NCBI RefSeq assembly: GCF_040834005.1
Contig: NZ_CP162129.1
Span: 1,097,501 to 1,161,500, forward strand
Source of the DNA: Paenibacillus sp. PL2-23
Lineage (GTDB): Bacteria; Bacillota; Bacilli; Paenibacillales; Paenibacillaceae
Length of the DNA: 64,000 nt
Direction: 5' to 3'
A program made the translations under genes and the position numbers. Under the pieces are notes generated by a model. The model worked only from the letters and a program-made list of their open reading frames with translations. It made no database searches and was not told the DNA's origin. Below are positions 42,260 through 51,944 of this stretch, one piece after another (the first letter of the stretch is position 1; each line of letters begins with the position of its first letter).

Positions 42260-43255
42260 TTATCGCTTGGAGCAGGACGCCCTCTCCTCGATACATGCAT
42301 CCAGCATGACCGTACGGCGGATCGGGGCATCGCTGGCCATAATGTCGACGAGGGTCGCCGCGATTACCCGTCCGTACTGCCGGAGCGGGACGCCTACGGC
42401 AGTTACCGGGACGTCGAGCTCAGCTAGCTGAGGAACGTTGTCGTATCCGATAAGCGACAGGTTGGCTGGCACGTCCAGGCCGCCATCCTGTACCGCGCGC
42501 AGGAAGCCTGCGGTTAGATCGAACGCACCCGTTATGACGGCGCTTGGCAGCCGCTCCCTCTGCAGCAAGGCTCTGCCGGCTTCGAAGCCGTGCTTCCACG
42601 TATTCCCGCCGGAATCCAGCACCTCCGCGGAGACGGGCGAGAGGCCGTATTCGAAGGCGCCCTCCAAGAATCCTGTGACCTTCTCCTGCTGCTTATTGTC
42701 CGACCCGCGATTGTCGCCTACATAAGCGATATGAGAGTGGCCAAGCGAGGTCAAATAACGAACCGCTTCCTTAATCGCTTCCTTGCGCTTGGCATCGACA
42801 AGGGCGAAGCGCGAGCCGCTCATATGAGAGACGCCGATGGAGAGAACGGGGATATCGGTAGTTACTGCGCTGTCATGACGGCCCTCCGGAGGAATATCCT
42901 CGAAGACAACGATTCCGTCCATCCGCAGCCGCTGGAACAGGGCCGCTGCGGGCTGGGGAGACAAGGTAGACAGTATGACATCGTAGCCTCGCTCCGCCAG
43001 CTCTCCGTTAATGCGGCCGACCAAGGCGGATAAGGCGACACGTTCCAGCGAGGGCAGCACGATGCCGACCGTCTTGCTGCGCCGGGATACCAGGCTTTTG
43101 GCTGCAAAGTTGGGCTGATAACCAAGCTGCTCGGCGAGCTCCGCGATCCGGCGCTTCGTATCCGGCTTGACCAGCGGACTGTCGTTCAGAGCTTTGGACA
43201 CGGTGGAATAGCTGACGCCTGCCAGACGCGCGATATCTTTGATCGTCACATTCAT
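42260..43255 (-). CDS. LacI-family transcriptional regulator, probably of uronate genes
   Basis: A 331-residue regulator. N-terminal helix-turn-helix TIKDIARLAGVSYSTVSKAL with hinge GYQPNFAAKSL, followed by a periplasmic-binding-like sugar domain (SKTVGIVLPSLERVALSAL, AYVGDNRGSDNKQQEKVTGF, LIGYDNVPQLAELDVPVTAV). It is divergent from uxaC, so repression of uxaC released by a uronate intermediate is the natural reading (inference from context). ATG 43255 follows TAGCTACC-type sequence with a weak GGGAG site. Confidence 0.9.
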   Translation of the reverse strand: MNVTIKDIARLAGVSYSTVSKALNDSPLVKPDTKRRIAELAEQLGYQPNFAAKSLVSRRSKTVGIVLPSLERVALSALVGRINGELAERGYDVILSTLSPQPAAALFQRLRMDGIVVFEDIPPEGRHDSAVTTDIPVLSIGVSHMSGSRFALVDAKRKEAIKEAVRYLTSLGHSHIAYVGDNRGSDNKQQEKVTGFLEGAFEYGLSPVSAEVLDSGGNTWKHGFEAGRALLQRERLPSAVITGAFDLTAGFLRAVQDGGLDVPANLSLIGYDNVPQLAELDVPVTAVGVPLRQYGRVIAATLVDIMASDAPIRRTVMLDACIEERASCSKR

Positions 43256-43291
43256 CTTAGGTAGCTCCCGTCATTAACTAACAAACGTTTT

Positions 43292-43567
43292 CTATTAGAG
43301 GAGGTTCAAAAAGTCCACTTTTGATCACGAAGCATTTCAAGAAGCATAGTCGACATCGAATATCGAATTCAGCCGGAACAAGCGTATGCTTACGAAGTGT
43401 GTTTCCTCCGGAAACACTGGAGGTGCTCACGTAGCTTCACTAAGCGTATGCTCACGAGGTCGTTTTCTTCGAAAACGTGTACCGCTCCTCAGTTCCTAGC
43501 TTTATTCGATCTTCTCGGTGCTGAAAACTGGACTTTTTGAACACGCACTATTAGAGGAGGTTCAAAA
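43292..43567. mobile_element. MITE-like insertion between lacI and uxaC
   Basis: A 256-base direct-repeat interval: CTATTAGAGGAGGTTCAAAA occurs at 43292-43311 and 43548-43567. Inside, GTTCAAAAAGTCCA at the left is matched in inverted form by TGGACTTTTTGAAC at the right (43529-43542). The middle holds two related stretches (AAGCGTATGCTTACGAAG and AAGCGTATGCTCACGAGG, each followed by a TTTC...GAAA hairpin). There is no gene inside. The perfect 20-base flanking copies could be a target duplication plus the element's first bases. Confidence 0.75.
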
Positions 43568-43696
43568 TTATAAAAAAATAAGGTATTCATAAAATAGCAT
43601 TGATATGGGCTTCGTTTCAACTTATGATAGAGATATACGAAAATAACAACGTTGTTATTTCTGATTTCAAACATGACGAGAGGCGGATGATCCTGC

Positions 43697-45100
43697 ATGG
43701 CTGCGTTTATGAATGACGATTTTCTATTATCGAATGATGTTGCGAAGAAGCTTTACCATGAATATGCGAAGGATATGCCAATCATTGACTATCACTGCCA
43801 CCTAAGCCCGAAGGAAATTTACGAGAATAAGACGTATCAGAATTTGACCGAGGTATGGCTGTACGGGGATCATTACAAGTGGCGCCTCATGAGAGCCAAC
43901 GGGGTGGAGGAATCCCATGTAACGGGAGAAGCGAGCGACTATGACAAGTTTGTGGCGTTTGCCAAAACCGTGGAGGTTGCAATCGGCAACCCGGTCCATC
44001 AGTGGTCGCACCTGGAGCTGAAGCGTTACTTCGGCGTGGAGGAAACGCTTAGCGAAGCGAATGCGCCTCTCATCTGGGAGAAGGTAAATGCGCAGCTGAC
44101 GGGACCTAGCTTTGGCGCGCGGGATTTCATCGTCAAGTCCAACGTGAAGGTTGTATGCACAACGGATGATCCTATAGATTCGCTTGAGTACCATATCAAG
44201 CTGCGGGAGGACAAGGCGTTCCCTGTAAAGGTGCTGCCGTCGTTCCGCCCGGACAAAGGGCTGGAAATTAACCGCAAGGGCTTCAAAGACTGGATTCAGG
44301 CGCTTGCCGCAGCCGCGGGTACCTCAATCGAATCATACGATCAGCTGCTGGCGGCGCTGGAGTCAAGAGTGGACTTCTTCCATTCCGCAGGCGGCCGAGT
44401 ATCCGACCACGCACTGGATTTCGTGCCTTACGCAGAGACGACGAAGGAAGAGGCCGCTTCGATCTTCGCCAAGGCCCTAAGCGGAGAGGCGGTCAGCCTG
44501 GAGGAAGAGACGAAATACAAGACGTATACCCTTGTATTCCTCGGCAAGCTGTATACGGAGCGCGGCTGGGTGATGCAGTATCATATGAACGCCGCCCGCA
44601 ACAACAACGCCCGCATGTTCGCCAAGCTGGGTCCGGATACCGGCTACGACGCCATGAACGATCAGTTGATCGCGTTGCCGCTGGCAAGATTGCTGGACGC
44701 GATGGATCGCGACGACGCGCTGCCGAAGACCATTCTTTATTCGCTTAATCCAACGCATAACGCTGTTATTGGCACTCTCATCGGCTGCTTCCAAGGCGGT
44801 GGCGTCGCTGGCAAGATGCAGTTCGGCTCAGCATGGTGGTTCAACGATACAAGAGAAGGCATGATCGCTCAGATGAAATCGTTAGCCGATGCAGGCTTGC
44901 TCAGCCAGTTCGTAGGCATGCTGACGGATTCCCGCAGCTTCCTGTCGTATACGCGCCACGAATATTTCCGCAGAATTCTGTGCAACCTGATCGGCGAGTG
45001 GGTAGAGAATGGCGAAGTGCCTAACGATTCCGAGCTGCTTGGTTCGATCGTTCGCAATATTTCCTATAACAACGCAGATGCGTATTTCCCATTTGAGTAA
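43697..45100 (+). CDS. uxaC: Glucuronate isomerase
   Basis: A 467-residue enzyme starting MAAFMNDDFLLSNDVAKKLY, with the family metal and substrate motifs IIDYHCHLSPKEIYENKTYQ, WLYGDHYKWRLMRANGV, CTTDDPIDSLEYH, VLPSFRPDK and WWFNDTREGMIAQM. It converts D-glucuronate to D-fructuronate (and galacturonate to tagaturonate), the first step of uronate catabolism. The length is typical. GAGGCGG is 11 bases from the ATG. The divergent LacI gene is its likely regulator, with a MITE inserted in the shared promoter region. Confidence 0.95.
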   Translation: MAAFMNDDFLLSNDVAKKLYHEYAKDMPIIDYHCHLSPKEIYENKTYQNLTEVWLYGDHYKWRLMRANGVEESHVTGEASDYDKFVAFAKTVEVAIGNPVHQWSHLELKRYFGVEETLSEANAPLIWEKVNAQLTGPSFGARDFIVKSNVKVVCTTDDPIDSLEYHIKLREDKAFPVKVLPSFRPDKGLEINRKGFKDWIQALAAAAGTSIESYDQLLAALESRVDFFHSAGGRVSDHALDFVPYAETTKEEAASIFAKALSGEAVSLEEETKYKTYTLVFLGKLYTERGWVMQYHMNAARNNNARMFAKLGPDTGYDAMNDQLIALPLARLLDAMDRDDALPKTILYSLNPTHNAVIGTLIGCFQGGGVAGKMQFGSAWWFNDTREGMIAQMKSLADAGLLSQFVGMLTDSRSFLSYTRHEYFRRILCNLIGEWVENGEVPNDSELLGSIVRNISYNNADAYFPFE

Positions 45101-45111
45101 CGAATAGAGAA

Positions 45112-45140
45112 TAAGGGGCGTCCATGAGGGCGCCCCTTTC
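45112..45140. terminator. Terminator between convergent uxaC and AraC genes
   Basis: AAGGGGCG and CGCCCCTT arms with an eight- or nine-base loop, followed by TCC on the plus strand and a weak T run; it probably serves both sides. Confidence 0.7.
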
Positions 45141-45155
45141 CTGTTATCGGCAAGC

Positions 45156-47471
45156 TCAGCCTGTCTGCTTCTCGCGGTATTGGCCCGGCGTCATGCCTTC
45201 AACCTTGCGGAAGGAGCGGATGAAGTTCTGCGGATTGTTGTACTGCAGCTTCGCCGCGATATCCTTGATCGACATATCAGTCTCGGACAGCCACCGCTTG
45301 GCCATCTTGAATCGATACGTGGTCAAATATTCGCTGAATGACAGATTGGTCTCCTTGCGGAAGACGCTGCTGAGGTAGTTGGCATTGTAATGCAGGCGGG
45401 AAGCGCAATCCTCCAGTGTCAGATCCGTATCATAGTGACGGTGGATCAAATCGATAATCTTCTCCGAAATGTTATGATACTGCTCGTTCTGGCGATCGCG
45501 GAATATGCCCGCGAGCGGTCCCACAAGCTTCGACCAGAACCAATCCTCGATCTCATGCGCCACCTGCAGCCCGAACAGCTCCTCATACAGCGATTCGTTC
45601 GTCTCGTGAATGCGGCTCATGCCTATACCGGATTCCTGCACCGCGATAATAAGATTGTTGAGCAGGCGGGCAAGCGGAATTTGGTAATCCTGAGGAGACA
45701 ACGCAGCTGAGAATATAGATTGCAGCAGCCCCTTCAGCAGCTCCCGCGCCTTGTCCTTCTCCGCCAGCTTGATGGCATCCAGCAGGTCGGCCTCCATCTG
45801 GTTGGGATAGTTCAGAAGCAGGAAGTGCTGGCCGGAGTTCAGCTTCTCGTACTGCATGATAATGCCTTCTCCCAGCTTGATCCGATGCTTCAGAGCTTCC
45901 AGGCCCTCCCTGTAAGCCAGCGGCAGATGGTCGAGCGATTGGAACGGAAGCGAGATGCCTATGCTGACCTGCAGCTGCAGGTACTGCTGGATGCTGCGCT
46001 GAAGCTGCTCAGTAAGCGTGTAGACGAAATGGGTGAAGGGCTTGTCCTCATGGTCCTCGCCGCCAATCAGCGCGATCAGCGTCTGATCGATAATAACCGG
46101 CATCAGGCGGGAATTGGAATCGACGAGCTCCTCCATCACGTTCTGCACGGCGAACAGCAGCAGGTCTAGATCGTTCCGCCCGAAGCGCTCCTTGTCCAGC
46201 GTGTCGAGCTGCAGCGTGATGACGACCATTGATTGCCAGCTTTGAAGATGGCGCTCGTAGCCGTACTGCTTCAGCTTGGCGGCGAGCTCGCTTGGCTTGG
46301 TCTGGCCCTGATAAGCCTTGATCAGGGAGAAGGCGCGCACCTGCTGCAGATGCTGGCTCACTTCCTTCTCCAGCTTCGTGTTGGATTGGAACAGATGCTG
46401 CACCTGCTCGCTAATCATCTGGAACTCATTCACGGGCTTATGCGGCGAATCCGGCAGCCTCTCCTTCATCTGGGCAAGCAGGCTCTGAATGGGCGAATAC
46501 ATGCGGCGCGAGCCGATCCACGCGATTAGCATTGATAAGGCCAGCATGAGCAAGCATACATAGAGGGTGTACATGCCTATCTTCCGGGACTCCTGCCGCA
46601 GGCTGTCGACGGAGACAGACGACAGATACTTCCAGCCGTTGAAGCTGGAGGCGTGTACGCTGACGGTATAGTGGCCAGAGTCGGACTTCGCTGTGAAGGG
46701 ACCATTATAAGACGAGAGGCGCGCTTCGTCGATCAGTCCGGACTGCTGTACGGGACTGCCGATCAGCTCCGCATTGGGATGGAGCAGGATGCGATTGCTT
46801 TCGTCAATGATCATCATATCATCGAAGGCTTCCTGCTCGTACTGCAGAAATTCGCTGAAGGTGCAGGTTGGAATATTGGCGATAGCCAGCGCGTATTTGT
46901 CCAATCCAGTCGTCGGGAGCTTCTTCACCAGCGAGATGGTATACGGGCAGCTGACGTTGCCTGCATTTTCCTCGCTATAGAACCATGCTGTAGGGTTCAG
47001 CATCCATACGGTATCCTCTGGCTGGTCCAGAAGGCTGGCAAGCTGCTCGCGGTATTCGTAGGAATCGAAGCGATACAGTCCTGAATTTTTGATCATCCAA
47101 TTATGCTCCGTATTAATGAGCACAACATCCTCGACACGCGTATCGAAGGATTGCATATGTCGGAGTTCCATGCTAAGGTCGTTATACGTTTTGAAATCGT
47201 TTACAGTCAAAGGCTGCTCCATAGCCTTCCGCATGACTGTGGAATTGATCACCTGATTTAGTGTGTGGTTGACAGTTGTCAAAATTTGCTCTACATTGGC
47301 ACTAGTCTGCATAAGCAATTGCTGCTTGCCGCTGTTCACCCGATCCTCGATTTCATTCGACGAAGTTACGTAAGCGAACACGCCGATGAAGATAACGGGC
47401 AGGGTGCCTAGAAGGAAGCCAAAGATGGTCAGCTTGTACAGAAAACTGAGTGAGCGCATTCGAATGTTCAC
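45156..47471 (-). CDS. Membrane-bound AraC-family regulator of the sugar transport cluster
   Basis: A 771-residue protein. An N-terminal membrane segment (LTIFGFLLGTLPVIFIGVFA), an extracytoplasmic sensor domain (~40-290), a second membrane segment (TLYVCLLMLALSMLIAWIG), a cytoplasmic helical linker, and a C-terminal AraC domain with two helix-turn-helix motifs (LEDCASRLHYNANYLSSVFR and IKDIAAKLQYNNPQNFIRSF). This is the Paenibacillus type that controls adjacent lplABC-like ABC genes. It is divergent from the first solute-binding gene; direct repeats at 47521-47555 and 49181-49196 are candidate sites for it. Confidence 0.92.
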   Translation of the reverse strand: MNIRMRSLSFLYKLTIFGFLLGTLPVIFIGVFAYVTSSNEIEDRVNSGKQQLLMQTSANVEQILTTVNHTLNQVINSTVMRKAMEQPLTVNDFKTYNDLSMELRHMQSFDTRVEDVVLINTEHNWMIKNSGLYRFDSYEYREQLASLLDQPEDTVWMLNPTAWFYSEENAGNVSCPYTISLVKKLPTTGLDKYALAIANIPTCTFSEFLQYEQEAFDDMMIIDESNRILLHPNAELIGSPVQQSGLIDEARLSSYNGPFTAKSDSGHYTVSVHASSFNGWKYLSSVSVDSLRQESRKIGMYTLYVCLLMLALSMLIAWIGSRRMYSPIQSLLAQMKERLPDSPHKPVNEFQMISEQVQHLFQSNTKLEKEVSQHLQQVRAFSLIKAYQGQTKPSELAAKLKQYGYERHLQSWQSMVVITLQLDTLDKERFGRNDLDLLLFAVQNVMEELVDSNSRLMPVIIDQTLIALIGGEDHEDKPFTHFVYTLTEQLQRSIQQYLQLQVSIGISLPFQSLDHLPLAYREGLEALKHRIKLGEGIIMQYEKLNSGQHFLLLNYPNQMEADLLDAIKLAEKDKARELLKGLLQSIFSAALSPQDYQIPLARLLNNLIIAVQESGIGMSRIHETNESLYEELFGLQVAHEIEDWFWSKLVGPLAGIFRDRQNEQYHNISEKIIDLIHRHYDTDLTLEDCASRLHYNANYLSSVFRKETNLSFSEYLTTYRFKMAKRWLSETDMSIKDIAAKLQYNNPQNFIRSFRKVEGMTPGQYREKQTG

Positions 47472-47520
47472 CTCGCAGCCATAGATAGCTATATAATAGC
47501 CCTTGTTGATGGATATAGGA

Positions 47521-47555
47521 AATAATCATCTTCTCAGTGAATAATCATCGTCTCA
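47521..47555. promoter_or_regulatory. Tandem operator-like repeats, site 1
   Basis: AATAATCATCTTCTCA and AATAATCATCGTCTCA, with starts 19 bases apart, lie in the divergent region between the AraC gene and the first solute-binding gene. AraC proteins bind direct repeats with about this spacing. A third copy precedes the second solute-binding gene. Confidence 0.6.
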
Positions 47556-47595
47556 TATATCGCAGAAATATCAAGCATAGCATGGAGGGAATCTT

Positions 47596-49098
47596 ATGAA
47601 CGGGCGAATTAACGTTCTTGTTGCAGCAGTCATCCTTACAGTCATGGGAGCCCTTGTCTCTGGCTGCAGCGTTGGGGGAAATAAAGGCCAAGTGTCCGAC
47701 ACGTCCAAGGAGACGACGGTTTCGATCATGGCGCCGCTGCATTTCCCGCATCCTCCCCATGAGGATGTTGTGGGAGAGATTGAGCGAATGACAGGCGTTA
47801 ATCTGGATATCGTATGGGTTCCGAACGAAATTTATACGGACAAGATGAATACGTCGCTGACAACCAATTCCATGAAGAAGGTTACCTTCGTCAAAAATAC
47901 GGATTATATCTTTATGAAATCATCCATTCGCTCCGGCGCTTTCTGGGAAATCGGGCCTTATTTGCAGGATTATCCGAATTTGAAGCACTTGGATGGGGAA
48001 ATTCTGCAGCAAGCGGCGGTGGAGGGGAAAATATATGGCTTATATACGGAAAGACCATCGTCCCGCCAAGGCCTCATCATTCGCAAGGACTGGCTGGAAG
48101 CTCTCAATATGAAGGAGCCCGGCACGACTGAGGAGCTGTATGAGGTGCTGCGGCGCTTCACGAAGGACGATCCGGACGGGAATGGCCAGCAGGACACAAT
48201 CGGGCTGACGGATCGCAACGATCTAATCTATGGCGCCTTCAAGACGATCAGCTCGTATTTCGGCACGCCGAACAACTGGGGGGTGGAGGAAGGCCGGCTT
48301 GTTCCGGAGTTCGAGACGCAGCCTTATGTTGATGCGATGAATTTTATGAAGAGGCTGTATAATGAAGGACTGATGAATCAGGATTTCGCCGTGACAAGCA
48401 AGCAAATGCAGAGGGATCTCCTTATTCGAGGCAGGGCGGGCGTCTATATTGGCAGTATGACGGATGTGCAGCGCTTGTCAGACGAGGCGAAGAAGGTGAA
48501 TCCCGAGGCTGAATTTACACTTGTGAACCGTATTGAAGGGCCTGGCGGCTATAAGGTATGGTCGATACCGAATTTTAATGGTCTGTACCTGTTCTCCAAA
48601 AAGGCCATTCCAACGGAGGAGGAGCTGCGGCGTATTTTGCAGTTTTTCGACGCTACCATGGAGGAGGACGTAGCAAATTTGATGCGTTACGGCTTTGAGG
48701 GACGACACCATAAGGTTGTGGACGGCAAGGTCGCTTTGCCTGAGTCGCTGTCGTCTTCGCGTGTGACAGAGGTGAACGCGCTGCACGCTCTGATGATCGC
48801 GGATCTGAGCAATCCCAATATGATGCCGGTGTCGGAGGGGGAGCCGCTGATGGAAATCGCGGAGCGTCTCAGTCAGGACAACGAGAAGTTTATTGTCAAG
48901 GATCCGACAGCGAATCTCGAATCGCCGACCTATGACGAGAAGGGCGTATCGCTGTATAAGATTATATCCGACGCGACCTACAATTATATTCTGGGCCAGC
49001 TGGACGAAGCGCAATTCAAGGAGCAGGCGGCTAGATGGAGACAAAGCGGTGGCAATGCGATTGCTGAGGAATATACGGAAGCTTATTTCAATCAATAA
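47596..49098 (+). CDS. Extracellular solute-binding lipoprotein of an lplABC-type sugar transporter (first)
   Basis: A 500-residue lipoprotein: signal MNGRINVLVAAVILTVMGAL ending in lipobox LVSGCSVGG (Cys24), then a family 1 binding-protein fold (TTVSIMAPLHFPHPPHEDVV, ELYEVLRRFTKDDPDGNG with a calcium-site-like DPDGNGQQD loop, GLTDRNDLIYGAFKTISSYF). It would deliver an oligosaccharide to the permeases at 50967 and 51945. GGAGGG is 6 bases from the ATG. It is a paralogue of the next gene, about half identical by eye. Confidence 0.92.
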   Translation: MNGRINVLVAAVILTVMGALVSGCSVGGNKGQVSDTSKETTVSIMAPLHFPHPPHEDVVGEIERMTGVNLDIVWVPNEIYTDKMNTSLTTNSMKKVTFVKNTDYIFMKSSIRSGAFWEIGPYLQDYPNLKHLDGEILQQAAVEGKIYGLYTERPSSRQGLIIRKDWLEALNMKEPGTTEELYEVLRRFTKDDPDGNGQQDTIGLTDRNDLIYGAFKTISSYFGTPNNWGVEEGRLVPEFETQPYVDAMNFMKRLYNEGLMNQDFAVTSKQMQRDLLIRGRAGVYIGSMTDVQRLSDEAKKVNPEAEFTLVNRIEGPGGYKVWSIPNFNGLYLFSKKAIPTEEELRRILQFFDATMEEDVANLMRYGFEGRHHKVVDGKVALPESLSSSRVTEVNALHALMIADLSNPNMMPVSEGEPLMEIAERLSQDNEKFIVKDPTANLESPTYDEKGVSLYKIISDATYNYILGQLDEAQFKEQAARWRQSGGNAIAEEYTEAYFNQ

Positions 49099-49100
49099 CG

Positions 49101-49137
49101 GGGAACCGGCGTGCCATCAGGTGCGCCGGTTCTTCTA
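49101..49137 (+). terminator. Rho-independent terminator
   Basis: GAACCGGCG and CGCCGGTTC arms around a roughly ten-base loop, then TTCT, just after the first solute-binding gene. Confidence 0.8.
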
Positions 49138-49180
49138 TGTTCTACGGGTCATTGCTTGTTATCGTGTCAGCACATCAGAA

Positions 49181-49196
49181 TATAATCATCTTCTCA
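49181..49196. promoter_or_regulatory. Operator-like repeat, site 2
   Basis: TATAATCATCTTCTCA, identical over 15 bases to site 1, is 137 bases before the second solute-binding gene. Its presence in front of both genes suggests co-regulation by the AraC protein. Confidence 0.55.
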
Positions 49197-49317
49197 GACG
49201 GCTCGCCCCACAGGCGGAATCTACTCCCGTGATTGTATCGGCACCCTATGCGGCTCGTATATGCTGAAAGCGTCACCAAATACCGCAAGTCAAAACGTTA
49301 TGGAGGGGTTTGCCAAG

Positions 49318-50874
49318 ATGAAAAAGAAATCGATGCTTTTACTCCTGAGCACCATCATGTTGTTTGTTCTCGTACTAAGCGCTTGTTCAGGAAATTCGGG
49401 TGGTAAGGACACGCCTGCTGCAAGCAGCAGCGCAACGGCGAGCGAGCAGCCTTCCGCAGAGCCGGAAAAGCCGGAGGAGCCGACGGAAATTACGATTATG
49501 CTGCCGCTTAACATTGCAGAGACGCCGCCGGATACCATTAAGAATGAGCTGGAGAAGCTTACGAACACGAAGCTGACTTATCAGTTCTTCCCGGCCGACA
49601 CTTATGAAGAGAAGCTGAATGCTTCATTCGCGACTGGCGCTCTGCCGCAGGTCACGTACCTCAAAAACCAAGCGACATTCATCCGCTTCAAGGAAGCGAT
49701 TCGCGACAATCAGTTCTGGGAGATCGGTCCATACCTGAGCGAGTTCGAGAACCTGAGCAAGATGAAGGAATCCATTCTGAACAACACCAAGGTTGACGGC
49801 AAGCTGTACTCCCTGTATATCGGCCGTCCGCTTGCAAGACAAGGCTTGATCTACCGCAAGGATTGGGCGGATAATCTGGGTCTGTCCGCGCCGCAAACAA
49901 CGGAAGAGCTGTTCGCGATGGCGAAGGCGTTCACAGAAAGCGATCCGGATAAGGATGGCAATAACAACACAGTCGGTCTGGCTGACCGGAACGATCTGGT
50001 ATACGGCGCGTTCAAGACGCTTTCCTCGTTCTTCGGCACACCGAACAACTTCGGCGTGAAGGACGGCCAAGTATTGCCTGAGTTCATGTTCCCTGAGTAC
50101 ATCGAAACAATGGATTATATGAAGAGCCTTCGCGAAGCGGGTTATATGAACCAGGACTTTGCGGCAACAAGCAAGACGGATCAGGTCAACCTGTTCCAAA
50201 GCGGAGAAGCGGGCATGTACATTGGCTCCATGCAGGACGTGAACAGCCTCTACAACAATCTGGTGAAGAATGTGCCGACAGCCGCGGTTGCGACGCATAA
50301 CAAAATTGTGAAGCCGGGCGGCGAATTCGGCATCTGGGCAATCCCAGGCTACAACAACGTGGTGCTCTTCCCGAAATCCGCCATCAAGGATGAAGCAGAG
50401 CTGAAGAAAGTGCTGGCATTCTTCGACAAGATGATGACGCCTGAAGTAGCTAACCTGATGTTTTAGGGCATTGAAGGCACGCATTATACGGTAGTGGACG
50501 GCCAAGCGAAGGAAACGGGCGACAAAGATATGGTTCAGCGCGAAGTGAAGGGCTACAAGGACAGCGTCATCGGCGAGCCGGAGACGAATGGCCAATTCGC
50601 GGGCTTCCATGATCTGCAAGCTCGTATCGACGCAGAGAGATTTATTATCGAGAATGAAGCGGTAGCCATTCATGACCCGACGGCTCCTCTGGATTCCCAG
50701 ACCTTTACGGAGAAGGGCCAAGAGCTGCAAAAAATTATTACAGACGCAACCTATCAGTACATGTACGGCCAATTGGACAAAGCGGGCTTCGATAAAGCGG
50801 TAGAAACGTGGAAGTCGCGCGGCGGACAAAGCATCATCGACGAATACACAGCTGCGTACAACGCCAATAAATAA
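49318..50874 (+). pseudogene. Second solute-binding lipoprotein gene, interrupted by an in-frame amber codon
   Basis: The gene encodes a ~518-residue paralogue of the previous protein: ATG 49318 is 9 bases from GGAGGGG, lipobox LVLSACSGN, TITIMLPLNIAETPPDTIK-like start, DPDKDGNNNTVGLADRNDLV. TAG at 50464-50466 stops it after NLMF. The same frame then continues without change as GIEGTHYTVVDGQAKETG to the normal C-terminus and TAA at 50874. The paralogue has NLMRYGFEGRHHKVVDG, so the amber codon stands where a tyrosine codon (TAT or TAC) is expected: a one-base change. The rest looks fully conserved. It could be a recent mutation, sequencing error or readthrough. Confidence 0.85.
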
Positions 50875-50882
50875 ACGGTTTG

Positions 50883-50917
50883 GGAAGAGGCTGCCCCTAC
50901 AATGCGGCAGCCTCTTC
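50883..50917 (+). terminator. Hairpin between binding-protein and permease genes
   Basis: GAAGAGGCTGCC and GGCAGCCTCTTC, a 12-bp stem with a nine-base loop, without a T run. This is common after binding-protein genes, where it may protect the upstream mRNA and reduce permease expression. Confidence 0.65.
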
Positions 50918-50966
50918 AATCCCCGGCATCAAGCAAGAGCCGGATGAAGCGGAAAGGACTGAGGAT

Positions 50967-51920
50967 ATGGAAATATCGGCACAGAAGCAAATCGCCCCGC
51001 CGAAGTCCAATAAGAGCAGCGAGCTGAAGAAGCGACTATGGAAAAATAAGCTGCTGTATGTGATGGCGATTCCGGGCATCTTGTTTTTTATCCTATTCAA
51101 ATACGTGCCTATGTACGGACTTGTTATTTCACTGCAGGACTTTAAGCCTTACCAGGGCATATCCGGGAGCGAATGGGTAGGTCTGGAGCATTTCAAGCGG
51201 CTGTTCACTGAGCCGGATTTTCTTAATATTTTATCGAACACACTCATTCTCTTTGGTTTGAACTTAATCTTCTTCTTCCCGATCCCCATTATTCTGGCGC
51301 TGATGCTGAATGAGGTGCGGATCGCCATATTCAAACGGCTGGTTCAAACGCTGGTCTACATTCCACATTTCATGTCGTGGGTGATTATCGTCTCCATCAG
51401 CTACGTCATGCTTACGATGGATGGAGGCATCATTAACGAGCTGATCGTCCTATTCGGCGGGGAAAAGGTGAACTTCCTCCTCAGCCCGGAGTGGTTCCGT
51501 CCAATGTATATTCTGCAGGTCATCTGGCGTGAGGCAGGCTGGGGAACCATTATTTATCTGGCAGCTATCGCGGCCATCGATCCCGGCTTGTATGAGGCGG
51601 CGCGCATCGACGGAGCAGGACGCTTCCGCCAAATTTGGCATATTACGCTTCCCGCGATCCGCAGCGTTATCATCGTTTTGCTGATCCTGAAGATCGGCGA
51701 TGTCCTGGAGCTTGGCTTCGAGCATGTGTACCTGCTCCTCAATTCGATGAATCGCGGCGTCGGGGAAATTATCGATACGTATGTGTATACGGCAGGCTTG
51801 CAGCAAGGGCAATTCAGCTACAGTACGGCTATCGGCTTCTTCAAATCATTTATCGGCCTCATCCTCGTTATGGCGGCGAACTGGCTTGCCAAGCGAATGG
51901 GAGAAGAGGGCGTTTATTAA
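50967..51920 (+). CDS. ABC sugar transporter permease (LplB-like)
   Basis: A 317-residue membrane protein with six membrane segments and the permease EAA loop EAARIDGAGRFRQIWHITLP (~residue 210-230). The start KLLYVMAIPGILFFILFKYV and the LplB-type phrase YVPMYGLVISLQDFKPYQGI are typical. I placed the start at ATG 50967; the frame opens at 50880 but lacks a site there. It forms a heterodimer with the next permease. No ATP-binding gene is in the cluster, so a shared MsmX-type ATPase is expected elsewhere. Confidence 0.92.
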   Translation: MEISAQKQIAPPKSNKSSELKKRLWKNKLLYVMAIPGILFFILFKYVPMYGLVISLQDFKPYQGISGSEWVGLEHFKRLFTEPDFLNILSNTLILFGLNLIFFFPIPIILALMLNEVRIAIFKRLVQTLVYIPHFMSWVIIVSISYVMLTMDGGIINELIVLFGGEKVNFLLSPEWFRPMYILQVIWREAGWGTIIYLAAIAAIDPGLYEAARIDGAGRFRQIWHITLPAIRSVIIVLLILKIGDVLELGFEHVYLLLNSMNRGVGEIIDTYVYTAGLQQGQFSYSTAIGFFKSFIGLILVMAANWLAKRMGEEGVY

Positions 51921-51944
51921 TCGCGGCGGAAGGAGGAATACAGA

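Noticed and set aside
49624..50919. A 431-codon frame antisense to the second solute-binding gene
   Set aside because: Shadow frame; the sense strand encodes a conserved lipoprotein, and the antisense product looks like random Cys/His/Leu-rich sequence.
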